A stretch of 32,061 bases of DNA from assembly GCF_001275675.1 (NCBI RefSeq), contig NZ_LITM01000001.1:1-32061 (forward strand), given 5' to 3'. A program made the translations under genes and the position numbers. Source of the stretch: Lysinibacillus sp. FJAT-14745 (lineage in GTDB: Bacteria > Bacillota > Bacilli > Bacillales_A > Planococcaceae). The notes beneath the pieces are model-generated. The model did not search any database. It was not told the origin of the DNA and worked only from the letters and a program-made list of their open reading frames with translations. Each line of letters starts with the position of its first letter. Within the stretch, counting starts at the first letter, position 1. Below, piece after piece: positions 1 through 7,508 of this stretch.

Positions 1-77
1 CCGAACACGGAAGTTAAGCTCTTTAGCGCCGATGGTAGTTGGGGGCTTCCCCCTGTGAGAGTAGGACGTCGCTAGGC
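1..77 (+). rRNA. rrf: 5S ribosomal RNA, 3' part (cut by window edge)
   Basis: The first 77 bases match the 3' two thirds of Bacillaceae 5S rRNA, from CCGAACACGGAAGTTAAGC through GTGAGAGTAGGACG to the closing CGCTAGGC. The 5' part lies outside the window. This is the last gene of an rRNA operon transcribed into the window, and a hairpin terminator follows at once. Confidence 0.95.
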
Positions 78-81
78 GCAA

Positions 82-119
82 AAAGTCGCTGCTGATAAGC
101 TCAGTAGTGGCTTTTTTTT
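82..119 (+). terminator. Terminator of the rRNA operon
   Basis: AGTCGCTGCTGA and TCAGTAGTGGCT form a 12-bp stem (two G-U pairs) with a five-base loop, followed by eight T residues. It starts about five bases after the 5S end. Confidence 0.85.
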
Positions 120-155
120 ATATTTCAAAAGAATATTAAATAATATCAATATATA

Positions 156-192
156 AGAGACATTTCAACCAAGTGATTGGTGAAATGTCTCT
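156..192. terminator. Hairpin between rRNA operon and acyl-CoA synthetase, probable bidirectional terminator
   Basis: AGAGACATTTCA (156-167) pairs perfectly with TGAAATGTCTCT (181-192), and the loop can extend the stem with CCAA/TTGG. It lies between two convergent transcripts, just past the stop codon of the minus-strand gene. T-rich sequence flanks both sides, but there is no clean T run. Confidence 0.6.
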
Positions 193-203
193 TTACTATT
201 ATT

Positions 204-1781
204 TTATACAGTTGCTGCTCGTAGCTCTATACGACGAATCTTCCCAGAAGTTGTTTTTGGTAGTTCATCAATAAAGACAATACTACGAGGATATTTATAA
301 GGTGCTGTTAATGCTTTAACGTGCTCCTGTAGTTCTTTTGTTAACTCGTCCTCATCACGGTCTCTAAAGCTTTCACGTAAGATGACAAAGGCTTTAACAA
401 TATGTCCTCTAATTTCATCGGGTGCTGCAACTACAGCACATTCTTGGACAGCCTCATGTTTATTTAAAGCATCCTCTACCTCAAATGGCCCAATTGTATA
501 ACCTGATGAAATAATGATGTCATCTCCTCGACCTTCAAACCAGAAATAGCCGTCTTCATCGCATTTGGCTTGGTCACCAGTAATATACCAATCTCCTCGG
601 AAGGCAGCTTGTGTACGTTCAGGCTCACGATAGTACTCTTTAAATAGTGCAGGAGATGATTTGTGTACTGCAATATCTCCAACTTCTCCAATCGGTGCCT
701 CGTTGCCCTCATGATCGATAATACGGACAATATTACCTGGGGTAGGAACACCCATTGAACCCGGACGTAACTCAGTATTTTCAAGTGTGCCGATTAATAA
801 AGTATTTTCCGTTTGGCCATAGCCATCGCGCACTTTAAGACTAAAGTTGTTCATAAATGTTTCGATGACTGGTCGATTTAATGGTTCACCAGCAGAAACA
901 GCGCTACGTAGAGAAGATAGATTATAGTCTTTTAAATTATCAAGCTTCGCCATAATTCGATATTCCGTTGGAGTACAGCATAAAACATTGACCTTTTCAT
1001 CTTGAAGCAGTTGAAGGTATGTTTTTGCATCAAATCCTCCGTGATATACAAATGCAGTTGCGCCCAGCATAATAGTCGATAAAAATGGGCTCCAAATCCA
1101 TTTTTGCCACCCTGGAGCTGCAGTAGCCCAAACTAAGTCACCTTCACGGACACAAAGCCATTGAGAAGCGGCTGTTCTAATATGTGCATATCCCCATCCA
1201 TGTGAATGGACAACACCTTTTGGCTTGCCAGTGGTGCCAGATGTATAAGAAAGAAATGCCATATCGTCTCTTTTAGTAGCAGCTGCTGTAAATGTATCTG
1301 GTTGTGTACTTGCCAATTCATCTAAAGATGTCCAATCACCTGTATCAGTACCTATAACCAATTTATTATTCAAAGCCTCTACTGAAGAAGTAATACGATC
1401 TATCTCACTAGTGAACGCTTCATAGGCAATTACTGCCCTTGCAGAAGAGTGCTCCATACGATACTCTAAATCACTTGCACGTAACATTTCTGAACATGAA
1501 ATAGGAACAATTCCAGCCTTTAGACAGCCAAGAAAGACAAAATAAGCCTCAGGCAGACGTGGAATAATAACTAATACGCGATCCCCTTTTTGAAGCCCCT
1601 TCTTCGTCAAGGCGTGCGCGTATTGATTCATTTTTTGAACAAGTTCAACATAGGAAATTGTTCGGCGATCCTGTTGAGTATTTAACCATCGTAGTGCTTG
1701 ACGATCGCTATCGTAAGAAAATTTCTCCAATTCCTCTGTAATATTATAGAATTCTGGTGCAATTAAATCGTTTGTTACCAT
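204..1781 (-). CDS. AMP-forming acyl-CoA synthetase
   Basis: This 525-residue protein belongs to the ANL adenylating superfamily. It should activate a carboxylic acid to an acyl-AMP and then an acyl-CoA in the cytoplasm. Visible motifs are the P-loop SYTSGTTGKPKG (178-189), YGQTE (321-325), the adenylate-binding YITGD (399-403), the hinge region FEGRGDD (416-422) and the C-terminal catalytic lysine in TSGKIRR (Lys514). Length and order fit the medium-chain/acetyl-CoA-synthetase-like branch (AcsM/MbcS-like, used for short or branched acids in Firmicutes). The substrate cannot be read from the sequence. The ATG has a strong GGGGGAGGAATG ribosome site. It is monocistronic and convergent with the rRNA operon. 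Confidence 0.93.
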   Translation of the reverse strand: MVTNDLIAPEFYNITEELEKFSYDSDRQALRWLNTQQDRRTISYVELVQKMNQYAHALTKKGLQKGDRVLVIIPRLPEAYFVFLGCLKAGIVPISCSEMLRASDLEYRMEHSSARAVIAYEAFTSEIDRITSSVEALNNKLVIGTDTGDWTSLDELASTQPDTFTAAATKRDDMAFLSYTSGTTGKPKGVVHSHGWGYAHIRTAASQWLCVREGDLVWATAAPGWQKWIWSPFLSTIMLGATAFVYHGGFDAKTYLQLLQDEKVNVLCCTPTEYRIMAKLDNLKDYNLSSLRSAVSAGEPLNRPVIETFMNNFSLKVRDGYGQTENTLLIGTLENTELRPGSMGVPTPGNIVRIIDHEGNEAPIGEVGDIAVHKSSPALFKEYYREPERTQAAFRGDWYITGDQAKCDEDGYFWFEGRGDDIIISSGYTIGPFEVEDALNKHEAVQECAVVAAPDEIRGHIVKAFVILRESFRDRDEDELTKELQEHVKALTAPYKYPRSIVFIDELPKTTSGKIRRIELRAATV

Positions 1782-1974
1782 GTGAACATTCCTCCCCCAA
1801 ACAAATTTAATAGAAAATTCATAAAACTATTTTCATTTTAACAATTACAATAATATACAGCAAGAATATTCTGTACATAAAATAGAAATATTAGATTTAA
1901 TAGAGAACTATTAGGTTTCGGCTTAATGTAAAGGAAAGTTTCGACAAAAAATATAAAAATTTTCACAAAAAGTA

Positions 1975-2002
1975 TTGCATAATTTATAATGCTTGCTATA
2001 AT
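1975..2002 (+). promoter_or_regulatory. Sigma-A promoter of the tRNA cluster
   Basis: TTGCAT (1975-1980), a 16-bp spacer and a perfect TATAAT (1997-2002) end about 48 bases before tRNA-Asn. The upstream stretch is A/T-rich, which would suit a strong stable-RNA promoter. Confidence 0.75.
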
Positions 2003-2049
2003 AATAAATGTACTTGAGAGGTTTTAAAAACCAAATTGAATAGTATTGT

Positions 2050-2126
2050 TCCGAAGTAGCTCAGTTGGTAGTAGCACCTGACTGTTAATCAGGTTGTCGC
2101 AGGTTCGAGTCCTGCCTTCGGAGCCA
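2050..2126 (+). tRNA. tRNA-Asn (GTT)
   Basis: The acceptor stem TCCGAAG/CTTCGGA closes a cloverleaf with anticodon loop CTGTTAA between CTGA/TCAG arms, a T arm with TTCGAGT, discriminator G and encoded CCA. It is the first of six tRNAs on this strand. Confidence 0.95.
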
Positions 2127-2184
2127 TTTTTTTGCTCATTTTTAAGATAATGATGTTATACATATAAAAAATTATAAAAAAGTG

Positions 2185-2213
2185 TTGCATTGAAAAGGAA
2201 GTAATGTTAATAT
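2185..2213 (+). promoter_or_regulatory. Second sigma-A-type promoter inside the tRNA cluster
   Basis: TTGCAT (2185-2190), a 17-bp spacer and TAATAT (2208-2213) lie in the 117-base gap between tRNA-Asn and tRNA-Glu, 30 bases before tRNA-Glu. The gap is far longer than the others in the cluster. I infer that tRNA-Glu and the following tRNAs can be transcribed independently. Confidence 0.6.
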
Positions 2214-2243
2214 AAATATTGTCTTCTTTGAGACATAAGAAAT

Positions 2244-2318
2244 GGCCCCTTGGTCAAGTGGTTAAGACACCGCCCTTTCACGGCGGTAACACGGGTTCGA
2301 ATCCCGTAGGGGTCACCA
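2244..2318 (+). tRNA. tRNA-Glu (TTC)
   Basis: GGCCCCT pairs with AGGGGTC. The anticodon stem CCGCC/GGCGG holds loop CTTTCAC with anticodon TTC. The T arm has GTTCGAATC, and CCA is encoded. Confidence 0.95.
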
Positions 2319-2391
2319 TTTTCAAAGCGTTGTAGTAATGCAAAGGCTTAAAAAGAAAATAAACTGTGAAGAAATAAACACCTGTTTCCAT

Positions 2392-2467
2392 GGAGGATTA
2401 GCTCAGCTGGGAGAGCATCTGCCTTACAAGCAGAGGGTCGGCGGTTCGAGCCCGTCATCCTCCACCA
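2392..2467 (+). tRNA. tRNA-Val (TAC)
   Basis: GGAGGAT pairs with ATCCTCC. The anticodon loop CTTACAA sits between TCTGC/GCAGA, the T arm has GTTCGAGCC, and CCA is encoded. Confidence 0.95.
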
Positions 2468-2481
2468 TAATGTGTTATTTC

Positions 2482-2565
2482 GGAGGGGTAGCGAAGTGGC
2501 TAAACGCGGCGGACTGTAAATCCGCTCCTTAGGGTTCGGCGGTTCGAATCCGTCCCCCTCCACCA
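2482..2565 (+). tRNA. tRNA-Tyr (GTA)
   Basis: This is an 84-base class II tRNA. GGAGGGG pairs with CCCCTCC, the anticodon loop is CTGTAAA between GCGGA/TCCGC, a long variable arm follows, and CCA is encoded. Confidence 0.95.
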
Positions 2566-2582
2566 GTTTTTTTATAAATGAT

Positions 2583-2657
2583 TGGGGTATAGCCAAGCGG
2601 TAAGGCAACGGATTTTGATTCCGTCATGCCTAGGTTCGAATCCTAGTACCCCAGCCA
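2583..2657 (+). tRNA. tRNA-Gln (TTG)
   Basis: TGGGGTA pairs with TACCCCA. The anticodon loop TTTTGAT lies between ACGGA/TCCGT. Discriminator G is followed by encoded CCA. Confidence 0.95.
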
Positions 2658-2669
2658 TTATTATTTTTT

Positions 2670-2742
2670 GAGCCATTAGCTCAGTTGGTAGAGCATCTGA
2701 CTTTTAATCAGAGGGTCGAAGGTTCGAGTCCTTCATGGCTCA
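2670..2742 (+). tRNA. tRNA-Lys (TTT), CCA not encoded
   Basis: GAGCCAT pairs with ATGGCTC. The anticodon loop CTTTTAA lies between TCTGA/TCAGA, and the T arm has GTTCGAGTC. After discriminator A the DNA reads CTT, so unlike its five neighbours the gene lacks an encoded CCA, which must be added after transcription. Confidence 0.93.
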
Positions 2743-2781
2743 CTTTTATAAAATAAAGTGTAACATTAACTACAGATACTA

Positions 2782-2814
2782 ATCTCTTGCTGAAAACAGC
2801 AGGAGATTTTTTTA
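2782..2814 (+). terminator. Terminator of the tRNA cluster
   Basis: ATCTCTTGCTG and CAGCAGGAGAT pair around an AAAA loop, followed by seven T residues, 40 bases after tRNA-Lys. Confidence 0.85.
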
Positions 2815-2914
2815 TGCTCCATTTAATTGTATAAATATTCATGAAATTGTAAGGTTGAGCCAAGTAGGATGTAGGCTTTACAATAGTCTTATAACTTAAA
2901 GGGGGTATGAAAAG

Positions 2915-3817
2915 ATGAATAAACTAAATATTTCTATTATTGGGGTACCAACTGATTATGGGCAAACTCGCAGAGGGGTAGATATGGGGCCGAGTGCTAT
3001 CCGTTACGCAGGTGTTGTAGAACGCTTAGAAGCTATTGGGCATGTAGTACATGATCAAGGGGATATACGTGTTAGTCAAAAGCAAGGTACTATTGTTGAT
3101 AAACAGCTACTTAATTTAGAGGAAGTTATCGATGTAAGTACATCCTTAGCAAACAGTGTAAATGAAGCAATTGAACAAAAGGAGTTTCCGCTTGTACTTG
3201 GTGGCGACCATAGCATTGCTATTGGCACACTTGCAGGGCTTGGTGAGCATTATAAAAATTTAGGTGTTATTTGGTTTGATGCGCATGCTGACCTAAACAC
3301 ACCTGAAACGACACCGTCTGGCAATATACATGGTATGCCGTTAGCTGTAAGCATTGGGCTCGGTCATGAACGCTTAGTGAAAATTCGTAATAATGTACCA
3401 AAAATTAAACCTGAAAACGTCATTATTATTGGAGCACGTTCCGTAGATCCAGGAGAACGTGAATTAATAAGTCAGCAAGGAATCAAAGTGTATACAATGC
3501 ACGAGGTAGATCGTCTTGGAATGACACGTGTAATGGAAGACGCTCTTGCTTATTTAAGAGAGCGTAATGTAGATGGTTTGCATTTATCGCTGGATTTAGA
3601 TGGGTTAGATCCACTTTATACTCCAGGAGTTGGAACACCTGTACCTGGTGGTATTACATATCGAGAAAGCCATTTGGCGATGGAGATGCTTCAGGAATCA
3701 GGTATGTTAACATCTGCTGAATTCGTTGAGGTTAATCCAATTTTAGATGAAAAGAATAGAACAGCTGATGTTGCGGTAGCGTTAATGGGCTCCTTATTTG
3801 GTGAAACCCTAGTTTAA
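2915..3817 (+). CDS. rocF: Arginase
   Basis: Arginase hydrolyses L-arginine to ornithine and urea with a dinuclear manganese centre in the cytoplasm. The 300-residue length is typical. All metal-ligand motifs are present: GGDHS (97-101, His99), DAHAD (122-126), the SLDLDGLDP region (Asp227 and Asp229) and Glu272 in VEVNP. The substrate loop GNIHGMP is at 136-142. A GGGGG ribosome site precedes the start; an earlier ATG eight bases upstream reads only three codons. The gene is monocistronic between the tRNA cluster and sigW. No RocR/AhrC operator was recognised. Agmatinase is unlikely given the loop and length. Confidence 0.95.
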   Translation: MNKLNISIIGVPTDYGQTRRGVDMGPSAIRYAGVVERLEAIGHVVHDQGDIRVSQKQGTIVDKQLLNLEEVIDVSTSLANSVNEAIEQKEFPLVLGGDHSIAIGTLAGLGEHYKNLGVIWFDAHADLNTPETTPSGNIHGMPLAVSIGLGHERLVKIRNNVPKIKPENVIIIGARSVDPGERELISQQGIKVYTMHEVDRLGMTRVMEDALAYLRERNVDGLHLSLDLDGLDPLYTPGVGTPVPGGITYRESHLAMEMLQESGMLTSAEFVEVNPILDEKNRTADVAVALMGSLFGETLV

Positions 3818-3885
3818 AGAAATTTGACAAAAAATTGCCTATTGCCACAATGTATAAAAATTATTTGCTATAATTAATAACAAAA

Positions 3886-3912
3886 TGAAACTTTTCTTAT
3901 CGATGGGCCGTA
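3886..3912 (+). promoter_or_regulatory. ECF (SigW-type) autoregulatory promoter of sigW
   Basis: TGAAAC (3886-3891), a 17-bp spacer and CGTA (3909-3912) match the known SigW consensus, 38 bases before the sigW start. This is the expected arrangement for positive autoregulation of the operon. Confidence 0.85.
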
Positions 3913-3950
3913 AAGTATAAGACAGTTGTAAAGGTGGAGAAATCAACACA

Positions 3951-4514
3951 ATGGATGCGTTAGTAAACAAGAAAATAAAACAAGTGCTTAAAGGCGATCA
4001 AAACGCATTTGCAGATATTGTGAGTCTCTATCAGCACAAACTGTACCAAGTATGCTATAGGATGTTAGGGAACAAACAAGAATCTGAGGACATTGCACAA
4101 GAAGCGTTTGTTCGTGCCTATATGAACTTGCATACTTTTGATCAGAAAAGAAAATTTTCAACGTGGCTTTATCGCATAGCGACAAACCTTTGTATAGACC
4201 GCATTCGAAAGAAAAAGCCGGATTACTATTTAGATGCGGAAGTAGCTGGTACAGAAGGGCTAGATATGTATTCGCAGATCGCAGCAGATGACCAGCTACC
4301 AGAGGAACAGATAGAGCAAATGGAATTACAAGATCGCATTCAATTTGAGATTGGACGTTTGCCGGATAAATATCGTTCAGTTATAGTATTAAAATATATT
4401 GAAGAATTATCATTACAGGAAATTAGCGAGATTTTAGATATGCCTCTTGGAACGGTGAAAACGAGGATTCACCGCGGACGTGAAGCATTACGTAAGCAAT
4501 TAAACAATCTGTAG
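3951..4514 (+). CDS. sigW: ECF RNA polymerase sigma factor SigW
   Basis: This 187-residue group 4 sigma factor has region 2 (about residues 25-90, with DIAQEAFVRAY and FSTWLYRIATN) and region 4 (about 125-185, ending with the helix-turn-helix LGTVKTRIHRGREAL). In Bacillus, SigW directs the response to cell-envelope stress and antimicrobial peptides. Identity as SigW, rather than another ECF factor, rests on the downstream RsiW, the SigW-like promoter and the following cdaA-cdaR-glmM order, all as in B. subtilis. A GGTGGAGA ribosome site precedes the ATG. The stop is 12 bases before rsiW, so the pair is co-transcribed. Confidence 0.95.
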   Translation: MDALVNKKIKQVLKGDQNAFADIVSLYQHKLYQVCYRMLGNKQESEDIAQEAFVRAYMNLHTFDQKRKFSTWLYRIATNLCIDRIRKKKPDYYLDAEVAGTEGLDMYSQIAADDQLPEEQIEQMELQDRIQFEIGRLPDKYRSVIVLKYIEELSLQEISEILDMPLGTVKTRIHRGREALRKQLNNL

Positions 4515-4526
4515 GAGGGAAGCGTC

Positions 4527-5153
4527 ATGAATACTTGTCCAGAGCATGTAATAGACTATATCCATGATTATTTAGATGGTGACATTAGTCGCGAGCATGA
4601 GCAAGAGTTAAAACGACATTTGCATACATGCAGTGATTGTAAACAATTGATGCAGGAATTAAGTGAAACAATCGCCTTTGTGAAGAGTGCTTCCCACATT
4701 ACAGCGCCTCCGCATTTTGAAGAAGCCGTGATGGCTCGTTTACCGAAACCCAAAAGTCGTGTAGGTATGCAAAAGTGGATTCGCCGGCATCCATTCTTTG
4801 TGGCAGCAGCAGTTTTTTGTTTATTCATGAGTGCAACTTTACTAGGTAGTTTCATGGATGACCAACATTTTTCCGTGACCAAACAGAAGAACCTAGTTGT
4901 TGATGGTCAAACGGTTATTGTGCCAAAGGGAGAAGTTGTAAAAGGCGATATTGTTGTTAAAAATGGTGATTTAATTGTTGAAGGTGAAGTGGATGGCAAT
5001 GTCACTGTTATTAATGGACAGTATATGGCATCTTCAGCAGTTGTTTCAGGAAAAATAGAAGAAATTGACGAAGTATTCGAATGGCTTTGGTATACGATTA
5101 AAAGTTCAGTGAAGTCTGCTGTAACATTCGAAGAGAAGCAAGCAAGCAACTAA
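4527..5153 (+). CDS. rsiW: Anti-sigma-W factor RsiW
   Basis: RsiW is a single-pass membrane protein that sequesters SigW until regulated proteolysis (PrsW, RasP, ClpXP in relatives) releases it. The 208-residue protein has the N-terminal zinc anti-sigma motif His31-x3-Cys35-x2-Cys38. One hydrophobic segment (about 88-108) follows a basic WIRRHP stretch. The extracytoplasmic half, with repeated VVKGDIVVKNGDLIVEG-like beta motifs (about 120-170), is typical of RsiW. A GGAGG site lies before the ATG, 12 bases after sigW. Confidence 0.95.
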   Translation: MNTCPEHVIDYIHDYLDGDISREHEQELKRHLHTCSDCKQLMQELSETIAFVKSASHITAPPHFEEAVMARLPKPKSRVGMQKWIRRHPFFVAAAVFCLFMSATLLGSFMDDQHFSVTKQKNLVVDGQTVIVPKGEVVKGDIVVKNGDLIVEGEVDGNVTVINGQYMASSAVVSGKIEEIDEVFEWLWYTIKSSVKSAVTFEEKQASN

Positions 5154-5197
5154 ATAACACTCTATACGTCCTAATAGATAGTGCACGTGAGAGGCTG

Positions 5198-5228
5198 AAA
5201 GGTCTACTCTTTTGAGTAGACTTTTTAT
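5198..5228 (+). terminator. Terminator of the sigW-rsiW operon
   Basis: AAGGTCTACTC pairs with GAGTAGACTTT around a TTTT loop, ending in a T-rich tail. It separates rsiW from cdaA. Confidence 0.85.
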
Positions 5229-5238
5229 TTGAAAAAAG

Positions 5239-5265
5239 TTACATTTGATAAGAATGTGCTATACT
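5239..5265 (+). promoter_or_regulatory. Probable promoter of cdaA-cdaR
   Basis: TATACT (5260-5265) with an upstream TGTGC gives an extended -10 (TG-n). A weak -35, TTACAT (5239-5244, 15-bp spacer) or GTTACA (16-bp), lies upstream. Its position inside the 5' end of the longest open frame argues that the TTG at 5229 is not the cdaA start. Confidence 0.5.
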
Positions 5266-5306
5266 TAAATGTGTATGGATTCGCAATGAAAAGTGGGGGA
5301 TGCCAC

Positions 5307-6143
5307 GTGCAAATTATCGAACATTTCGCTAATTTAACACCTGTGAATATTATTATTAACTTATTAGATGTACTGCTCGTATGGTACGTTGTTTATAAAA
5401 TTTTAACCCTCATTCAAGGTACAAAGGCTGTCCAATTATTAAAAGGAATTTTCGTAATTATTATTGCACGCCTTGCTACAGAATTTTTAGGGTTAGAAAC
5501 GTTAGGTTGGTTGTTACAACAAGTCATCGATTTCGGTTTCTTGGCGATTATTATCATTTTTCAACCTGAAATAAGACGCGGTCTTGAACAAATTGGTAGA
5601 GGGAAGTTATTCCAGCGTTCAATTAGTCAAGTTGAAGAAGAACAGACAAGGCTTATTGAAGCTATGAAGAAATCTGTTAGTTATATGGCCAAACGTCGTA
5701 TAGGGGCGTTAATTTCTATTGAAAAAGAAACTGGTCTAAATGAATATATCGAAACGGGCATAGGTCTAAATGCTGAGATTTCATCTGAGTTACTGATCAA
5801 CATTTTTATCCCTAATACTCCGCTACATGATGGAGCAGTTATCATGCAGAAAGATAAAATATCGGCAGCAGCTTGTTATTTACCGCTTTCTGAGAGTCCG
5901 TTTATCTCAAAAGAGCTTGGGACACGTCACCGTGCTGCACTTGGCTTAAGTGAAGTGACAGATGCCATTACTATTGTCGTATCAGAGGAAACAGGTGCCA
6001 TTAGTATTACACTGAATGGTAATCTACATCGAAATCTTTCTTTAGAGGAATTCGAAGGACTGTTACGTAAAATGTGGTTCGGATCGGCACAGGAATCAAA
6101 TGCAGCCTCTAAGTTAACTTGGAGGGGGAAAAAGAATGGATAA
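5307..6143 (+). CDS. cdaA: Diadenylate cyclase CdaA
   Basis: CdaA condenses two ATP into the essential second messenger c-di-AMP at the membrane. From a GTG start (5307) the protein has 278 residues, close to the family's usual 273. Three membrane segments (about 13-33, 42-62, 68-86) precede the DAC domain, which carries DGA (175-177, in TPLHDGAVI) and RHR (207-209, in GTRHRAALG). The open frame runs up to TTG 5229, but a likely promoter lies in that stretch, and GTG 5307 has an upstream GTGGGGGA ribosome site. ATG 5286 is the alternative. The gene overlaps cdaR by eight bases. Confidence 0.93.
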   Translation: MQIIEHFANLTPVNIIINLLDVLLVWYVVYKILTLIQGTKAVQLLKGIFVIIIARLATEFLGLETLGWLLQQVIDFGFLAIIIIFQPEIRRGLEQIGRGKLFQRSISQVEEEQTRLIEAMKKSVSYMAKRRIGALISIEKETGLNEYIETGIGLNAEISSELLINIFIPNTPLHDGAVIMQKDKISAAACYLPLSESPFISKELGTRHRAALGLSEVTDAITIVVSEETGAISITLNGNLHRNLSLEEFEGLLRKMWFGSAQESNAASKLTWRGKKNG

Positions 6144-7212
6144 AATGATGGATAGCCCTTGGGTGTTACGAATCGTTGCGCTAATTTTAGCCTTATTGTT
6201 ATTTTTCTCCGTTCGTACTGAATCATCTCCTTCAAATAAAACAATAATGAGTGAGCAAACAGCGGTAATTCGAGATGTACCGGTAGATGTTTTTTATGAC
6301 GATAAGAACCTCATTGTAACAGGGATACCAAAGACGGTGAATGTTACGATAAAAGGTCCAATGACACTCGTTTTACAAGCTCAGGCGACGAAGGATTTTT
6401 CTGTATTTGCGGATTTGAGTAAATTACTTATAGGTCAGCATAATGTTAGGCTACAATACGAAAATCTTTCGGAGAAGCTACAAGTAACATTAGACCCTGC
6501 GATTGTAAAGGTAAACATTGAGGAAAAAGTCACACAGGAGTTTCGTGTTGACCCTGAGCTAAACACTCGTTTAATTGAAGAAGGATATATTTTAAATGGC
6601 ATGACTGCTAATCCTGCTACTGTGTATGTTACAGGAGCTAAAAGTGCAATTGAAAACATTAGCTATGTAAAAGCTACTGTAACGGGTGAAAAAGGCTTGA
6701 ATGAACCGTTTTCACAAGTAGCGGCGGTTAAAGTACTAGATCGTGATTTAAATAAGTTAGACGTGACGATTCAACCGGAAACTGTGAAGGTACAAGTCGA
6801 TATTGGAGCTTACAGCAGAGAGTTGCCGGTTGTGCTGAAGGAAATAGGGAAAACGGCGAATGGTATTACCGTCAACCAATTAACAATTAGTCCTACAAAG
6901 GTGAGAGTATACGGTAAAAAATCTAGCATAGATGCTTTAACTGCAATACCGTTAGAGGTTGACTTATCAAAAATTACAGAATCAAAAACTTATGAATTTG
7001 ATGTAAAATTGCCAGAAGGTGTGACAAAAATATCTGATCCAAAAATTAAAGTTAAAGCAGATATTACGAAGGTAGAGCAGGATAAAACAACGACAACAAC
7101 TACTACCCCTCCTGCTCCTACACCTACTCCTTCGCCACCTTCAGAGGAAACTAGCACTCCTTCTGATAACAACACGTCGCCTACTGAGAAAACAGAAGAT
7201 ATTGCTTCTTAA
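6136..7212 (+). CDS. cdaR: CdaA regulatory protein CdaR (YbbR-domain protein)
   Basis: CdaR is a membrane-anchored extracytoplasmic protein that binds and modulates CdaA. The 358 residues begin with one transmembrane segment (about 10-27, WVLRIVALILALLLFF). About three YbbR repeats follow (roughly 45-320), each with a PxTVxVxG-like strand (for example NPATVYVTG and SPTKVRVYG). The last 40 residues are a disordered Thr/Pro/Ser tail (T-run, APTPTPSPP). A GGAGGGGG ribosome site lies inside the end of cdaA, and the eight-base overlap suggests translational coupling. The tail may span peptidoglycan or be a linker; its function is unknown. Confidence 0.93.
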   Translation: MDKMMDSPWVLRIVALILALLLFFSVRTESSPSNKTIMSEQTAVIRDVPVDVFYDDKNLIVTGIPKTVNVTIKGPMTLVLQAQATKDFSVFADLSKLLIGQHNVRLQYENLSEKLQVTLDPAIVKVNIEEKVTQEFRVDPELNTRLIEEGYILNGMTANPATVYVTGAKSAIENISYVKATVTGEKGLNEPFSQVAAVKVLDRDLNKLDVTIQPETVKVQVDIGAYSRELPVVLKEIGKTANGITVNQLTISPTKVRVYGKKSSIDALTAIPLEVDLSKITESKTYEFDVKLPEGVTKISDPKIKVKADITKVEQDKTTTTTTTPPAPTPTPSPPSEETSTPSDNNTSPTEKTEDIAS

Positions 7213-7338
7213 TCAATAACTGACTATAATTTTATTTTGATTCAGTAGAGATTTCGTTCTCTATCGGTAAGGGTACTCATTTTCATGAAACATTAACGAA
7301 AAAAGTTGCTCAGGCTAAAATCAAAATACCCTATGCTA

Positions 7339-7374
7339 AATTTATCTGTGCTGATATACAAGCCCAGATAAATT
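7339..7374. other. Conserved-looking hairpin in the 296-bp gap before glmM
   Basis: AATTTATCTG...GC and GC..CAGATAAATT form a long imperfect stem around a ten-base loop, with no T run after it, so it is not a standard terminator. A TATAAT (7384-7389) follows without a good -35. The rest of 7213-7508 holds no gene. The gap is notable because cdaR and glmM are usually tightly linked; it may carry a glmM promoter and leader. Confidence 0.35.
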
Positions 7375-7508
7375 GCATGGGGGTATAATTACTAGTTACC
7401 AATGAATGAACGAAAATAAACTTTTCCAAAAGTAAGCGGACGAGCGGTCTAGTTGTCAGTGTAGACAAGCGTGACCACAGTCTTGCATTGAAGGAGAGAA
7501 TAATCAAA

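Noticed and set aside
2338-2608. Open frames on both strands over the tRNA-Val/Tyr/Gln genes
   Set aside because: They are artefacts of stop-free tRNA sequence.
5229-5306. Longer CdaA starting at TTG 5229 or ATG 5286
   Set aside because: The extension covers a likely extended -10 promoter and exceeds the family length; GTG 5307 has a ribosome site.
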